Shown: positions 1 through 12,350, numbered from the stretch's first letter. The stretch is DNA of 64,000 bases from Epiperipatus broadwayi (GCA_028023455.1 JAQFVV010000021.1:618001-682000); one strand, 5' to 3'. Numbers and translations: made by a program. Notes: generated by a model from the letters alone, not told the origin.

Positions 1-61
1 ATTTTCATTATTGTTTTAAATAATATTTGTTTAAATCGCATGTTGTTAATAAATGGATAAG

Positions 62-196
62 AATTGAAAGTTTGCTAGTTTTTCACATGCGCGATTATCT
101 TTCAGACAGCCAATCAGATTTTAAGCAACTGTCTTAAAATCTGATTGGCTGTCTGAAAGATAATCGCGCATGTGAAAGACTAGCAAACTTTCAATT
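62..196. repeat. Near-perfect 64-bp-arm hairpin
   Basis: The left arm (62-125) and right arm (133-196) are reverse complements with about one mismatch, separated by a 7-base loop. The arms contain a core reading CAGACAGCCAATCAGAT, which recurs in the arms of the larger hairpin at 35025-35525, so both belong to one foldback family. A transcript through it would form a long double-stranded RNA stem. No coding capacity is seen. The near-perfect arms suggest recent origin or gene conversion between arms. Confidence 0.9.
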
Positions 197-589
197 ATTA
201 TCAATTACTGTCTTACATAAATGCAAAGCAGCGTAAGAATATTAGATATTTTGGTGTAAAATAATATTTCAAAATAAATACTCTGTGATAAGATTATCAT
301 CAGCAGCAAAAAATATAAAGTCATCTTATAATAATCTGTAAATCATAAGTGGGTCAACATATAGAATACGCTGTTTTTAATATCTTATAAAGACATCTTT
401 TCTTACTGAAATACTTCAATGCTTTGTCTAATTGCAATTCTTGAACATATTATATTTTCTGTCATATCTTCCCTATCAAAACAATTAACAATGTACTTCT
501 TGAGAATGTTTTTAGGCTAATGCATATGATGTAAGTGTGGTCTATCTCAACCTTGTTCTGATTTATAATAAAGCATTTTTATGGTAACA
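197..589. other. AT-rich stretch, no gene seen
   Basis: Unique-looking AT-rich sequence. No open frame with family resemblance, no internal repeat and no RNA gene were recognised. Confidence 0.5.
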
Positions 590-965
590 CTTAGTATATG
601 CACAACATCTCAAGAGGTATTATTCTCCCCCTACTTCAGGTGTTGCTGCCCTGACCAGTGACAGTACTAGCATGGGATTAGAACCTGGACTCTTAGATTA
701 TTATTCTCCACTTTTTTTAAATGTTGTTGGCCTAACCAGTGACAGTATTAGCATGGGACTCAAATTTGGACCCTTAGATTATTATTCTCCATTCTTCTTC
801 ACATGTTGCTGACCTGCCCAGTGACAGTTCTAGCATGGGATTCGAACCTGGACCCTTAGAAGAGACCATGATAGTACAGTCACTGCTCATGCCAGAAGCA
901 CCTGAAGAAAAGGGGAGAATAATACCTCTTGAAACATTGTGCAAATACTAACTGTTTGATTTTCA
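590..965. repeat. Foldback SINE-like element, family A, with internal tandem units
   Basis: The left end (minus-strand sense) and right end (plus-strand sense) both read TGCACAA...GAGGTATTATTCTCC and its complement, forming an inverted pair. Between them are three tandem minus-strand units of roughly 100 bp, each with the order CCAGTGACAG...TAGCATGGGA...AACCTGGAC, the complement of a B-box-like GGTTC segment. The right arm has CTGAAGA at 902-908 and GAAAC at 931-935, joined by a GGGG/CCUC-type stem, a hammerhead-like core. Related copies lie at 18225-18470 and 56520-56690. Confidence 0.7.
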
Positions 966-1324
966 TGATAAGTTTTAAATTGTTCATTTGTTTACGCAAT
1001 CTGATGAAGATATGACTTTACAACAGTGAACTGTCTAGTATCATATTCAGCAAACTGAAAAATATATTGACTAATCTTATGAGCTTTCCATTGTATTTTT
1101 AAAATACAGAACATCTTTAAATAATCCTTTTCTAATGACTTTATGTTTATGTTGATTAGGGGTCTCAGCCATTAAATTTGTAAAATAACAACTCTCTATA
1201 TAGCTGGTTTAAAATTGTAGAGATTATTTGACAGTGATGGAACATCCAGTTTATTAAAAATAGCAGGAGTACATTGAAGTTTCTGCTGCACCTCAATATC
1301 TAAGTCCAAAAAAACACTAATGGA

Positions 1325-1880
1325 TTTGTTGCTCAGAACTTCATAAAAAGTTTGAGCACCTGAACTGTGAGCATTAGAATTGATCATGGAACCTCTCAAC
1401 CACAAATAAGATGCTCTATAAACTGTGCCAAATTTCACAGGGAAAATGACATATGGTTTTGTTGCTCAAAAGTTCATAAGGGATCTAACAATCCCAAGTC
1501 TATCAATTGTGCCAAACTGAGCAGAGCAAATGCCATATGGATTTGTTGCTCAGGTGTTCATAAAAAGTCTAAGCACTAGACCCGTGAGCACCAGAATTGA
1601 TCCTGGGACTTCCCCAATCCCATCAATTGCTCTATCAATTGTGCCAATTGGCACAGGGCAAATGACATATGGCTTTATTGCTCAGGCATTCATAAGAAGC
1701 TTGAGCATCAGATCTGCAAACACCAGAATTGATCCATATCCCAATTCCAAGTCTATCAACTGTGCTAAACTATTCAGGGCAAATGACATATGGCTTTGTT
1801 GCTCTGGAGTTCTTTAAAAGTTTAGGCACCAGAATTGATCCTGGGACCTTCCCAAGTTGAATATTCTATTAACTGAACTA
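1325..1880 (-). repeat. Tandem array of tRNA-like SINE units (family S2)
   Basis: About four diverged units of roughly 110-125 bp repeat the order TTGCTCAG-GTTCATAAAAAG-TTGAGCACCAGAATTGATCC-CTATCAACTGTGCCAAA-CAGGGCAAATGACATATGG. Read on the minus strand, each unit begins like a tRNA head, with an A-box-like segment around TTGGTAGAG and a B-box-like segment GGATCAATTC. A single plus-strand copy of the same unit is at 44196-44335. Short open frames here are fortuitous. The tandem arrangement is unusual for SINEs, which normally insert singly. Confidence 0.7.
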
Positions 1881-2590
1881 AACTATGCAGGGTATCTTAA
1901 GTCCAATTTTATATTTACAAACACTACCAAAATAATTAAACTGGATGACATTCTCAGGTTGATAACCATCTAGGCTAATGTTGCTGAATATTTTTCCCCA
2001 TAATTTGCTGATAAAGAATTTGTTTTGAACATTAATTATTAAATCCAAGTTTTTATATGTTGCATTCACAACAAACTTTTTGTAGATCCTCTTTGAAATT
2101 GGATATCATAATCATCAGCATACTGTAAATCCAGAATCCAAAAAGAAGTTCTTGTTTTAACCTCTAATTGATTTAAAGTAAACAATCCCATATTGTATTT
2201 TGATCCCTATTTGATTACACCATCTATAAACAATTCCAGACACTACTGCCATAAAAATTGAAAACATCAAATACACATCCTTGTAACAGATTTTCCAATT
2301 GTAATAAGACTATTCCCCCTCATTTTATTATGTAGATGCTGGTGTAATATGAGACAACTAATTTCAACCAATTCCATAGACCTGTTTGATTAATTGAGAC
2401 AATTGCTTTATAAAATGGGCCACAGGAATATGTAAACCATTTTTCTGTATTTGAAATTTTTCTTGTATTTTGGGGGCCAATAAAAATCAATTTTATACTG
2501 ATAAATTTTATATTACTTCTTGATTCTCTAAAACCATAATAAGTATCTGAAAATAATTTGTCTTTGTCTAGAAGCAATATTATTCATTAA
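1870..2590 (-). pseudogene. LINE reverse-transcriptase relic (YADD region)
   Basis: Minus-strand fragments in several frames match the order of a non-LTR reverse transcriptase. From 2580 downward: YGFRESRS resembles the conserved QYGFR..RS block; KAIVSINQTGLWNWL resembles the KAFDSINRTGLW block; then comes the catalytic motif in LQYADDYDIQF near 2120; then ISLDGYQPENVIQFNYFGS near 1950, the usual FxYLGS block. Frames shift between blocks and stops intervene, so it is dead. It lacks the endonuclease and the C-terminal part and runs into the SINE array at its 3' side. It differs from the RTE-like relics elsewhere in the window. Confidence 0.75.
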
Positions 2591-2689
2591 AATTCTTGGA
2601 AAATATTTTTGCTATGGTAGAATACTGATATTGCATAATAATTACTGCAATTTTGTTTATTTACTTTTAAAAATAGAGACGTCCTTAAA

Positions 2690-5645
2690 ATCAGATGGCC
2701 ATCTTCATGATCAACAATGAATCAATCAGTAATGTTTTGTTATATGTGAAAGTCCACAGAACAGTCACATACCTAATTTGTTTATTTATCCATTCTGTTC
2801 TCTTCATTTACCAAATCTTCAAATTCACACATCTCTTATATCATCCAGCAAGGTCAATTTTCTTTGATTTTTATTTTCATTCACTATTTTTCCAAATACT
2901 AAATAAACTATTCATTTTTCTTATAATATGTCTAATCCAGTTTCACTTTCTCTTTCTAATTTATTCAACCAATCTTTTTTTCATTTACTTTTTCCAAAAC
3001 ATTCTTATTCATCATTTTGCTCATCCAAGTACTTTTTTCCATTCTTCATGATCACATAAAGGCCTCAAATCTGTCCAAAAGGCTTCCAATCTCTTTTTAA
3101 TTCTTTTATTTATTATATTTCATGACTAATAATACATTCCATACATAGCATTTAATTAATCTTTTCATCAAATCTCACTTCAATGCACAATAAAATATTT
3201 TTTTAATTTTAACAAATGGTTTCTTTGACAATGCTATTCTTTTTTTTAAGTTCATCTTCATTTCTACCCATGCTCAAACATCTACCCAAATACCTAAATA
3301 TATTTGCCCATTGAACTGTATTAACACGAATTTAAACTTACACTCATTTTGTGTTCTTTCCTAACCATGAACACTTGACATTCTCAATTTTATTTATTCT
3401 TTTCCAATTTGGTCAACATATTCTGAAGATTATTTTTATCCTTGGCTATGTCTTCCATATATACATTTTATTATTCTATCTTAAACTTTAACTCATTCAC
3501 AGACTAAATATGTATCTAGCATGACTTTTAAATGTATTATGACTTTTAAATAACCTTTTAGCACAAGTGTCATGCAGTATTTTTATCTAATTCCTTTTTC
3601 TACCCTCACGTCTTCACTCTTGTTATTCTCTAATCTGATTTATTCTTTGCCCATATATATTTCCAATTAAACTTCTCTCTATCCAAAATACTCCTTTAGT
3701 ATTCAAGATGATCATACATTTATTTAAGATTACTTTATCAAATGCTTTTTCTAAATCCACAAAACATTAAAGTAATTTATTTTGTCCTTATCGTGTCCTG
3801 ACAATTGTTCTAACAAAACACCAATAGCATCTTCTCTAACTTTTCCTCTCTGAAAACCAAACTGTTTATATTCACTATAATATGTAACTTTCCCATAAAT
3901 TCACATTAAATTTTTAATAATATTTTTAAGGCATGAGACAACAAACTTATAACATTGCACTCTTCAGATCTAACAGCTATCTTTTTTAAAAAATTGGCAA
4001 CATTATAGTCTTCAAAAAATCTTTAGGCAAAACTTCACTATTGTATATCAAATTGCATGTACCAACAACTTCCTTCATTGTAGTTTCCTCCACCCCTTTC
4101 AAAAATTTTGTAGGTATTGTATTAAAACTGACAGGTTTTTCATTTTTTATTTCTCTAATTGATTTAATTACTTTTCCCAAAATATCCATACCTTGTACAT
4201 CTACTTTAACATCTTCTTCACTTGCAAGTTCATAATATATAACATCATTTTCTTAATCTAAACAGATATTGAAGATATTCTTTCCATCTTTTCAATATAC
4301 CATCTCTATGAGTTAATCCCTTTTCATTCTTATCAAATATTTCCATTCACTAACCATTTCTTGTTTTTCCAAATGGCATTTCTAATTCTATTAAATATCA
4401 GATCACATTTTATCTGCTAAAGCACTTCTACCTATCTTCAATTTTGTTGCAATTATTTTTTGTTTTTGATAAATCTGTTTTTCTCCTAAGTTCATTATTA
4501 ATTTTTCTATATGGTCTTTGTCCTTATTGACTATTGGCATTCTTCCATCTACTCTGTATTTTCATTCTTTTCAAAATACCTTCTGTTATCCAAGGTTTTA
4601 TTTAACTTTCTGTAATCAAATACTTCCCATCACATATTTTGCTAATCTTTTATCAATATTTATCAGAACCATTCCTATACTCCTCATCTTTACCAATCCT
4701 CTTTATTACTTTTTCACATATAAAAACATACAATATTTTCTCCATTTTTGTCAATTTTTCTAAGTCTCATCTTACATATTTTTTTCTCTCTTTTAATTTT
4801 TTTTTTTAAATTTTGAATTTAATTTAGTCATACAATATTATGATCTAAATTTATAACAACACCAAACAAAGTATATGCATTCTTAATGGCATAATTATTC
4901 CTATCCTATATCACTGTTTAATCTAATACATCTCTATTACCTGGATTTTTCTATGTGTACAATTTTCTTTGATGATTATTTAACCAAGTATTTGCAAACA
5001 CAAAATTATTCTCTTTACAAAATTTCACAAGCTGGACTATCTTTTCCATTCTGTTTCCAGCACCATAATTTCAAAAATTATTCTTTTCTTGCATTTTCAC
5101 ACAACATCATTCCAATCACGTAATAAATTTCACATGCATTTTTGCTCATTTGTTGCATTCTTTCCTCCATGGTTTTATGCTTGTCATGACTAGCAAGTTG
5201 ACATCTAAGCTTCTATAAATAGTAAATCCTTAGCGCTTCAGTTATCCTCACCACCATAAGTCCATCATCAACCAGCAACCCAATTACTTTCACCACATTA
5301 TTTCAATTTTTCTTTCCAATGGCTATACTAACTCCATTTATAGTTCTTTAACCATAAGAATAAAGCAACATCACCATTAATTAATTATTTATATTCTCCC
5401 ATCTCATTTAATTTACATCAACATTATATCAAATTTTATAATGTTCCTAGCATTATTCAATGATTTTACATTCCAAGTTATCAGATTTCAATCTCAATTT
5501 TTTTCAATGCACTCTCATTATCAGAATTTTCCAGGTTTATGACCTAAGTAGCCCCATGTCTACTCCTACCAGTCAAGACACTAAACCCTTCCTTAAACTA
5601 AAGTCTCAACACCAATCTGAATCAATCTTGTGTACATACTCATAA
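2690..5645 (-). pseudogene. Near full-length degenerate LINE (APE endonuclease + reverse transcriptase)
   Basis: Read on the minus strand, fragments follow the order of an APE-type LINE ORF. At the 5' side, LECKIIE near 5460 resembles the ITWNVRSLN start, and MRWEYK*LINGDVAL near 5400 the endonuclease MRW block. VKFCKENNFVFANTWL near 5030 resembles the FCEENNLVIANT block. The RT follows: EVLPKDFLKTIMLPIF (about 3990-4030), FGFQRGKVREDAIGVLLEQL near 3850, an EKAFDKV block near 3740, and IRKRKWNWIGHIL near 2930 towards the C-terminus. Many frameshifts and stops make it a relic. The general layout resembles RTE or Jockey-type elements; the exact clade is not certain. Confidence 0.8.
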
Positions 5646-5679
5646 TTAAAAAAAACCCAAGGGTATGATAAAGCAAAAT

Positions 5680-6170
5680 GGTTTCCAATTGCCTTCTTTG
5701 TCTCAATAATCTTCATTACAGACTTAATGTGTTACTCGTTCCTCTTACAGACTTAATGTGCTAGTCATTCCTCATACAAATAATCTTCCATTTACCACTT
5801 TTCTTGTAGATCTTGTCCCCAATAATGATCTGCCACTGATTTGTAAGAATATTGTTGCTGATCCATTAAGGTATTGATCTATTCAATGGTCACCAACCCT
5901 CTTCATTGCACACTTACTATTATAGGATGAGAGCATTTTATAGAGATACATACGCCTTCACCATTTCCTGATACCAAATGCTGTCCTGTTGTCATCAACT
6001 GCTTATTTGTATTTTCTACGCTTATTCATAGCTGATATTCATATCTTAAATAATACATATGTCTATGTCCCTCTACCACTTCCTGATAGCAAATACTGTA
6101 CTATTTTCATCAACTGCTTATTTGCATTTTCTATCCTTATTCACAGCTGACCTTCATATCTTAAAATCAT
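5680..6170. repeat. Tandem duplication upstream of the minus-strand LINE
   Basis: Two diverged copies of about 118 bp (around 5948-6060 and 6066-6170) share ACCA-TTCCTGATA-CAAAT-CTGT, TCATCAACTGCTTATTTG and TTATTCA-AGCTGA. A shorter repeated motif, ACAGACTTAATGTG, occurs twice at about 5717-5760. The block sits just upstream of the LINE ORF start in the minus orientation, where some LINEs carry tandem promoter monomers. That role is inference only. Confidence 0.5.
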
Positions 6171-7090
6171 TCCATTATTCATAACCTGGGGACACTAGAT
6201 GCAACCCATATATCCTTTTAAAAAATCTATTAATTCAAAGATAATATATTATTATTATTATTATATTTAAAACTTTTCCAGGTATCTGACCAGCTTACAT
6301 CTTTTAAAATGCAAAAAGCTGTGTTAACTTTATTAAGCGCAACTGCTTTTACCACATGTATAATATATTGACAAGCTAGATATATAATTGTCATCTCAAT
6401 TTTTTATGATATTATTCAAGAGATTATCATAATTTTTTTTCTCTATTTAAAATATTGTTGGCATCATATGTATGCCATTACGGGATTTAATAGTATGGTT
6501 TTACTGTTTATCCGGTTTATATGTTATTTTGGATGTTTAGTATTAAATATATTTTTTGAGATGAAATGATTTTTATTAGACAAATATATCTGATTTTACT
6601 GCAGATATAAAACATCATCTTAAAAACGAAATTTTTAAAATCATTTTTATAAACTAAATAACTTATTTTTAGTAATGTTCTGACGTCACTTATTTACTCC
6701 CTTGACCTAAAACAGTTTCATACACATATATCATAAATTATCTTACTTCTGAAAGAAAAAATAATTGAAAAGTTGCAAATAAAGCATGGATTAAATATTT
6801 ATATTTAATGATTAATTTCATTATAAATACAAAGTACTTTAAGACACAGAGTAACTCATGCTAAGCCTACAACCTGATTTCGAACCTGAGCCAAATGAAA
6901 TTCTTTTCATGAGACTTATGATTTTTTTTCTCAAGTAGGTGCATTTAACCATATAGCATTGGTTGGTAAATATTTATTTAGCTATTCTTTGATAGAGAAT
7001 AAAACCAAGAGTGGCAAACCACTCAAAATTTCACCATTCATCAATGGTCAAGTCTGATAAATTCTGCCTTTTTCTTTACTGGTTTTCTAT
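6171..7090. other. AT-rich stretch with a possible weak SINE trace
   Basis: A short ATT run lies at about 6248-6266. Around 6870-6900 the minus strand reads GGTTCGAAATC, a good B-box match, but no convincing A box was found, so only a weak tRNA-derived trace can be claimed. Nothing else was recognised. Confidence 0.35.
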
Positions 7091-7099
7091 GAGTAATCG

Positions 7100-7900
7100 T
7101 TTTTTTTTTTTTAAAATAAAATTTATTGAATTTATTTGTACATGAAATACATTTTTTAATACAGCTTGAAATTATTTACTGTGTGTTGCTGTAAAGTGGG
7201 GGCTTGAGGTGACGGAGTAAATGGAGTCATTCTATGATTCTTGTTCTTCTATTAAGATGACTTTGGACCACGTTTCTTTATGCAGCCAGTCTGGTGCTAG
7301 CATTTTGTCTCTGATGCTGACGCTCCTAATTAAGGTTTTGAAGATTTTCCAAGATATTGTATGTAGTATTATTAATTACATGTTTGCATCTGGTAAACCA
7401 GATTGCAAAGGAGAGGAAAATTGAGAGTCTGATGTTTGAATAATTTCTGTTCTTGATTGCATGTTGAAATGAAAACAAGTGTGCATTTTGATTTTTGGCT
7501 TTATCATTGATAAATATTTTAGTGAGCTGAGTATCAGACAGTTGTGAAAGATATGTTGAATTGTTTCATGCTCCCTGGCACATAAGTGACATAGCGAGTT
7601 AAGTTTGGTAAATCATCTTTTCCACACTAGAAAATGACTGGTAGGTAGCGAGCACAGATTTAGTTTTATAATAAAGTCTATGTATTTTGGTTCTAAGAAC
7701 CAATGTTTTGCTTTTTTAATCAACAGTCTGTTGTTTAAGCCAAGAGCATTTGGGTGTGTAGTGGGAGAGTTGATTTTGAGTTTGTACATCTTTCAATATG
7801 ACTTCTTACTATTAAGTGTGTTTTGTGCTATGTTAATGCAGTTTTTGACATAAGACCATATTCTGAGTCATCCATGTGCTGCAACTAGATGGGGGAGTGT
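7100..7900 (-). pseudogene. LINE 3' end with zinc-knuckle tail and oligo(A)
   Basis: Minus-strand fragments read FIIKLNLCSLPTSHFLVWKR and then CHLCAREHETIQHIFHNC (about 7540-7600). The latter is a C-x2-C-x8-H-x4-C zinc knuckle of the type found near the C-terminus of several non-LTR reverse transcriptases. A T-run at 7100-7112 on the plus strand is the oligo(A) tail of the minus-strand copy, preceded by an AATAAA-like context. The frame is broken in several places. Upstream RT motifs were not found, so it is a 5'-truncated copy. The clade is uncertain. Confidence 0.65.
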
Positions 7901-8420
7901 TCATGAGTGGAATAGTTTATTTAAAAATGCTGCTTGCTAATTCACAATTAGACTTTCTTATATCATTATCAACTCTTTTTCAAACCTTTTAAACAAATAT
8001 TTTGAATTTGTAAAATAGTCTGAAAAAAGGTTGATAATGATGTCATAAAGGATAAGTGTGAACTAGCAAGAAAAGCTAAAGTAGAATAAAAGTGTCAAGA
8101 ATGTAAAACAACATCTTGGTATTGATAGGAAAGTATACTAATGAGTGCTGGTTCAGCACAAAATATGTATATTGGTAATTATTGATCTTTTCTACATGTG
8201 TGTGATCATGTGTGTCAGTGATATGAGATAGTGTGAATAGTTGAAAGGTGCTTGAAAGTCTGAGTTCAAATCCTCTATATTTTTGCAATAAAAAGACAGA
8301 ACTATTTCTAAAGATAGAGAGATGATCTGCCAAGAATTACATAGCAATAAAGAATTAAAAAAATATCTCCTACAACTACTATATATTTGAATTACCCAGG
8401 ATTTTAAGTAAAGAAGTGAG
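7901..8420. other. AT-rich stretch, no gene seen
   Basis: No protein similarity, RNA gene or repeat was recognised between the zinc-knuckle LINE tail and the following RTE-like relic. Confidence 0.45.
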
Positions 8421-8424
8421 GCAT

Positions 8425-9715
8425 GCAATTAAATTTATAAAGAAAGGAAAACTCCATGTAATGATGGAATTATAATGAATATCATAAAAGAAGTAGGCAA
8501 AGAAGTAAAAAAATTCTGAGTAATGTCATATACCAAAGGTCTGATAGAAGTGTATCAGTTGATTGGAGGAATGCAATATTAATAATAATATTTAAAAAGG
8601 GTGATAAAAATATTAAAAATTACAGACCTATCAGTTTTATACAAAATTCTCACCAACATAATTACAACTCATCTACAGAAAAGTATGGATTTTAACCAAT
8701 CAAAAGAAGAAGTTGGATTTAAACGTGGTTTTGGTGTGGTGGATCATATCCCAAGGATTAAGAAAGATTATAGAAAGGATCAATGAATGGGAGTTGTCAT
8801 TATGTTTCAGATGTGTAAGGCATTTGATTCTATCAGCAAACCATTGGATCATCATGGTATAGATCCAAAGATATTGTCATATTCTAAAAAATATTTATAA
8901 AAATGTAACAGCAACAATTAGATTATGTAATGATACTAGGAAAATTGACATCGAGAAGGGTGTACAGCAGGATGAATTAGTATTTCCAGAATTTTTTACA
9001 GCAGATTTGCAAGAAGTGGATTAAAATAGGAAGCTAATGGAATGAAAGTAAATGGAGATTATCCAGATTTTGCAGATGATGTGATTATTTTACAAATAAG
9101 AGTTATCAGATGAAAGTAAGAAAATAGAAGTAAAAGTGAATGTTAAAAGAACTAAAATAATGTTTAATAGATTGTTTCAAAATGAGAAAATAAAGATTGA
9201 CATTGATAAGTTAAAAGATTAGTTATAAGAAGTTAACAACTACAAATAGCTTGGTTATATTATTACTACAGATGGAAACACAATGGCTAATATTAATCAT
9301 AGAAGTAAACTTGGTTGGAGTACTTTTGGTAGAAATAATGTAATATTAAAAATAAATATGCCTATGTTTTGGAAAAGGAATTATAAGACTGAATTATAAA
9401 AATGAGACTTGGACACTTAACAGGAGAGCAATACAAAGAATATAAACCACTTAACAAAGTGAGACCAGAGTGGAATTGGGCTGAAAATGTTGCTAGAAGA
9501 ATTGATAAAAGGTAGATTGTTGAAATCGTAAACTGCATTCCAAGAAATTGTAAAAGACCTAGAAAGCGACAATATGAATAGATAAAATAAGAACATGTGC
9601 TGGAATGATGTGGAGAAGATAGATTAGAGATGGAAGCAGATGGATTGAATTTGGAAAAACCTTCATTCCTGCAATAGATCGATAATGGTTGAAAATGTGG
9701 ATAATGATAACATAT
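8425..9715 (+). pseudogene. Degenerate RTE-like LINE (reverse transcriptase to 3' end)
   Basis: Plus-strand fragments follow a reverse transcriptase in order. VDWRNAILIIIFKKGDKNIK then NYRPISF (8560-8640) is the classic block before the fingers. SKEEVGFKRGFGVVDHI (8700-8750) is the QAGFRKGFSTVDHI block, and a KAFDSISKP block is near 8820. The catalytic FADD motif is at about 9076, followed by NYK*LGYIITTDGN near 9240 and CIPRNCKRPRKRQYE near 9540. It ends with an IELGK-FIPAIDR-like tail and a TGATAATGATAA run that probably marks the 3' end. Frameshifts are frequent. Shorter copies of the same 3' end lie at 36600-37095 and 59330-59535. Confidence 0.8.
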
Positions 9716-10631
9716 ATATATATTGTAAAGTTATTTGATTTAAACCCATTTTGCTTCATTTCATACATCATTGAATAAACAACAAAATGAAAACATTAAA
9801 TAAAAAAGATAACACATAAACGTAATAACCACTACACTAAAAGTTAACACAGTAATTTAAAACACAAAAAGATCGTAGCTTAATTAATTAACAGTTTGGA
9901 TGATTGACGTTTCCGTTCTAATAATTGGTTGTAATATATAACCAGGTTGATTATTAGTTGCTTTTGTCTTTCCTTTCTATTTCATATTGTAAATATAATT
10001 TTAAAAAAAATTTTTTTTTCATTTGTTTGCGTGCGTAATATTAATATTTCATATAAATTACGTGTGTACGTGTAAATAGATAGATAGATCTTGATTTTTG
10101 CATAATTATAAATTATAAAAAACTAGTTTTTTTTTTTTACATTATGTGAAAATTTTATAAATATATACAGAATGTATATTATTTTAAAATTAATATTCTG
10201 ATATAACTAAAATAATTAGATTAATGAATTGTTTTCCTCTCTATTATATACAAAAATTACTCTGAAAAATAGCTGTAGTGCTGAATTTAAAATTTTAAAT
10301 ATAAAAACAAATTGAATGAATGTAATGTTAATAACAAAGCTTATTCAAAAACTTTATTATCGCCACTATCCCTTTTAATCTTCTGCAGGATGAAAATCTT
10401 AGTAAATTTAATCTAATTACTTTAATCCACAATACAGCAATAAACTTCTTTATCCATTCATCTTACATGTGGTCTCTTTCTCGGTCTTTTAAGTCTCTTG
10501 GGATAAAATTAAGATTTAAACTGTTCATCTATTATTATCTCTTCTAGAAATATTTTCAGTACATCTTCTTTTTTACCTTTTAAATGCTTCAAAAATACCA
10601 ACAATACCTATTTGGTATTCTTCAAAAAAGA
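9716..10631. other. AT-rich stretch, no gene seen
   Basis: Low-complexity A/T runs with no recognisable open frame, RNA gene or repeat. Confidence 0.45.
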
Positions 10632-10727
10632 ATTGGTGGCCGAGAGGTCAGCACAGTAGCCTTACAAGCAGTTGTCCCGGGTTTGCGGGTTCGCTTCCCG
10701 GCCGATGCTTTGACACATAAAAAAAAA
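10632..10727 (+). repeat. tRNA-derived SINE (family S1), best copy
   Basis: The head reads TTGGTGGCCGAGAGGTCAGC, an A-box match, followed 50 bases on by GGGTTCGCTTCCC (10687-10699), a near-consensus B box flanked by CCGGG/CCCGG pairing like a T-arm. A CTTACAAG segment sits where an anticodon loop would be. An A-run follows directly. The acceptor stem is poor, so this is a SINE rather than a tRNA gene. Other copies: 14590-14641 (5' part only) and 45781-45879. Confidence 0.75.
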
Positions 10728-12180
10728 GATTTTTTTTTGCATCTTTTTATTTTCTTAAAATAAAAAAAAATACCTATTTGGTTTTTAACCCATATACAAT
10801 ACTTTTAAATCCTTTTTTGATACATTCAATATAAATCCATATTTCATTGGTCTGAGGCCTCTATATTATTCTTCTTCAATTAATTGTTCAAATTTTTAAT
10901 CCATATATAATATTTGGCAAAACATACCTATTAATTTTTTTAAATTTTAAACACATAAGCGTATGTACTTTTTAATATCAAGTTATTTCTACTAAAAGGC
11001 ATTGTATCCAAATAGACTTGTAAGATTAATTTCATCTACCATGCTTCTGACTATATAAATAATTAGATAAAAGAGACACAGAGATATAAAAGATTTGTGT
11101 TGAGTATTTAAATTATATCTATATCACTTTAAAACATCTTAAATACCTTGCAGCTATATTCTTTTAGCCATACTTTCCCTTTAAATAAAAAAAAAGCTTG
11201 AATTTTGTAACCCATTCAAAAGGAATTGTTTCTATTACATCACCAGGTCTTTCAGAAAGTTTGATATCTTGTGATGCTGCCTTTTAACATTTCTAATGGT
11301 AAATGTTTTCCCTATTTTCGCTAAAAATCTGAAATATTTTTCCCATTTGGTAGCTCTCCATTATATTCTATATATATAAATAATAATCTATCAATAAAAA
11401 CAATTAATATTATATCTCTATGAAGTATTTTTGAGATAGTCCTTACAATACAAATATAAACTGACTCTCTCATAAAAAATATGGGTACTTTGGAATTAGT
11501 CCTACTATAACGTATTAATCCGATGACGTTTTCATCTGGTAATATTTATTCAAACTTTAAATTAATGTTGTCATAGCAACTAAAATACTGGCTTGACTAA
11601 TTCATGTCAATGATTAACATATGTACATGGTGACCTGTGAGATTAAACAATGTGCTATTTGTGATATTTTGTGTTAGCGCTGTCTTTTGTGCTATCATGT
11701 GATTGTTTCACTGAGATTATTTTCAGAGATTTTTTTCCATTCTAGAATACATTACATAATTGAGTCCATCAAAGTGACTCTCATCATTTGTAAGTATATT
11801 TTTTTAATTTAAAAATACATTTGTAGTTAAATGTTATATTTATGTTTTATTTATTTTTGCAAAAAGAGTAAAATCTTAAATATTTGTTGTTGTTTTTTTT
11901 AAATAATTTTTTAAATATTACCTTAAAGTTATACTTCACTACCTTAAAGTTACAGTTCACTATTTTGTTTTGTTTTTTTAAAAATTGAACACATGATTTA
12001 TGATGGTACAAAGCACTGCAGTATGCAAGGAGGGGGAAGATGTTTTCGGTAATATGCAGTGTAATCCCATAAATGTACAACTCATAAGTATCTGTTTATT
12101 TAAATTATTTGTCTTTTTGCCTTTTTTATAATTTATAAATATCTCCATTATTTTTTTTACATTACACGTGCTATGATGTA
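10728..12180. other. AT-rich stretch, no gene seen
   Basis: Long A and T runs, no recognised coding sequence, RNA gene or repeat family. Confidence 0.45.
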
Positions 12181-12184
12181 TTAT

Positions 12185-12350
12185 ATTTGGTGATGTATTA
12201 TTCTGAATTTGCGATATATTTAAGATAATGCCTCCACAGTATCTGTTTCCAAATTTTATCGATTAAGTTTGTTCGCGCATTACTTGGAGACATTATCTTA
12301 AACATCACAAACTTAAAGTAATATCTCATCAGAGTAATATGTCATAGCAG
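12185..12350. repeat. Degenerate inverted repeat
   Basis: TTTAAGATAATGCCTCC (about 12219) is answered by GGAGACATTATCTTAAA (about 12286), with further partial complementarity outward around TATTACTCTGA-like segments. This is an imperfect foldback element of about 160 bp. Confidence 0.5.

Noticed and set aside
2695-3051. 118-codon plus-strand open frame rich in Phe, Ile and His
   Set aside because: It is the antisense shadow of the minus-strand LINE, which is purine-rich on its sense strand.
5460-5645. 61-codon plus-strand open frame
   Set aside because: Antisense to the LINE 5' region; no independent support.
10632-10727. A functional tRNA gene
   Set aside because: A and B boxes are good but the acceptor stem does not pair and the sequence recurs as a dispersed repeat, so a SINE is the better reading.
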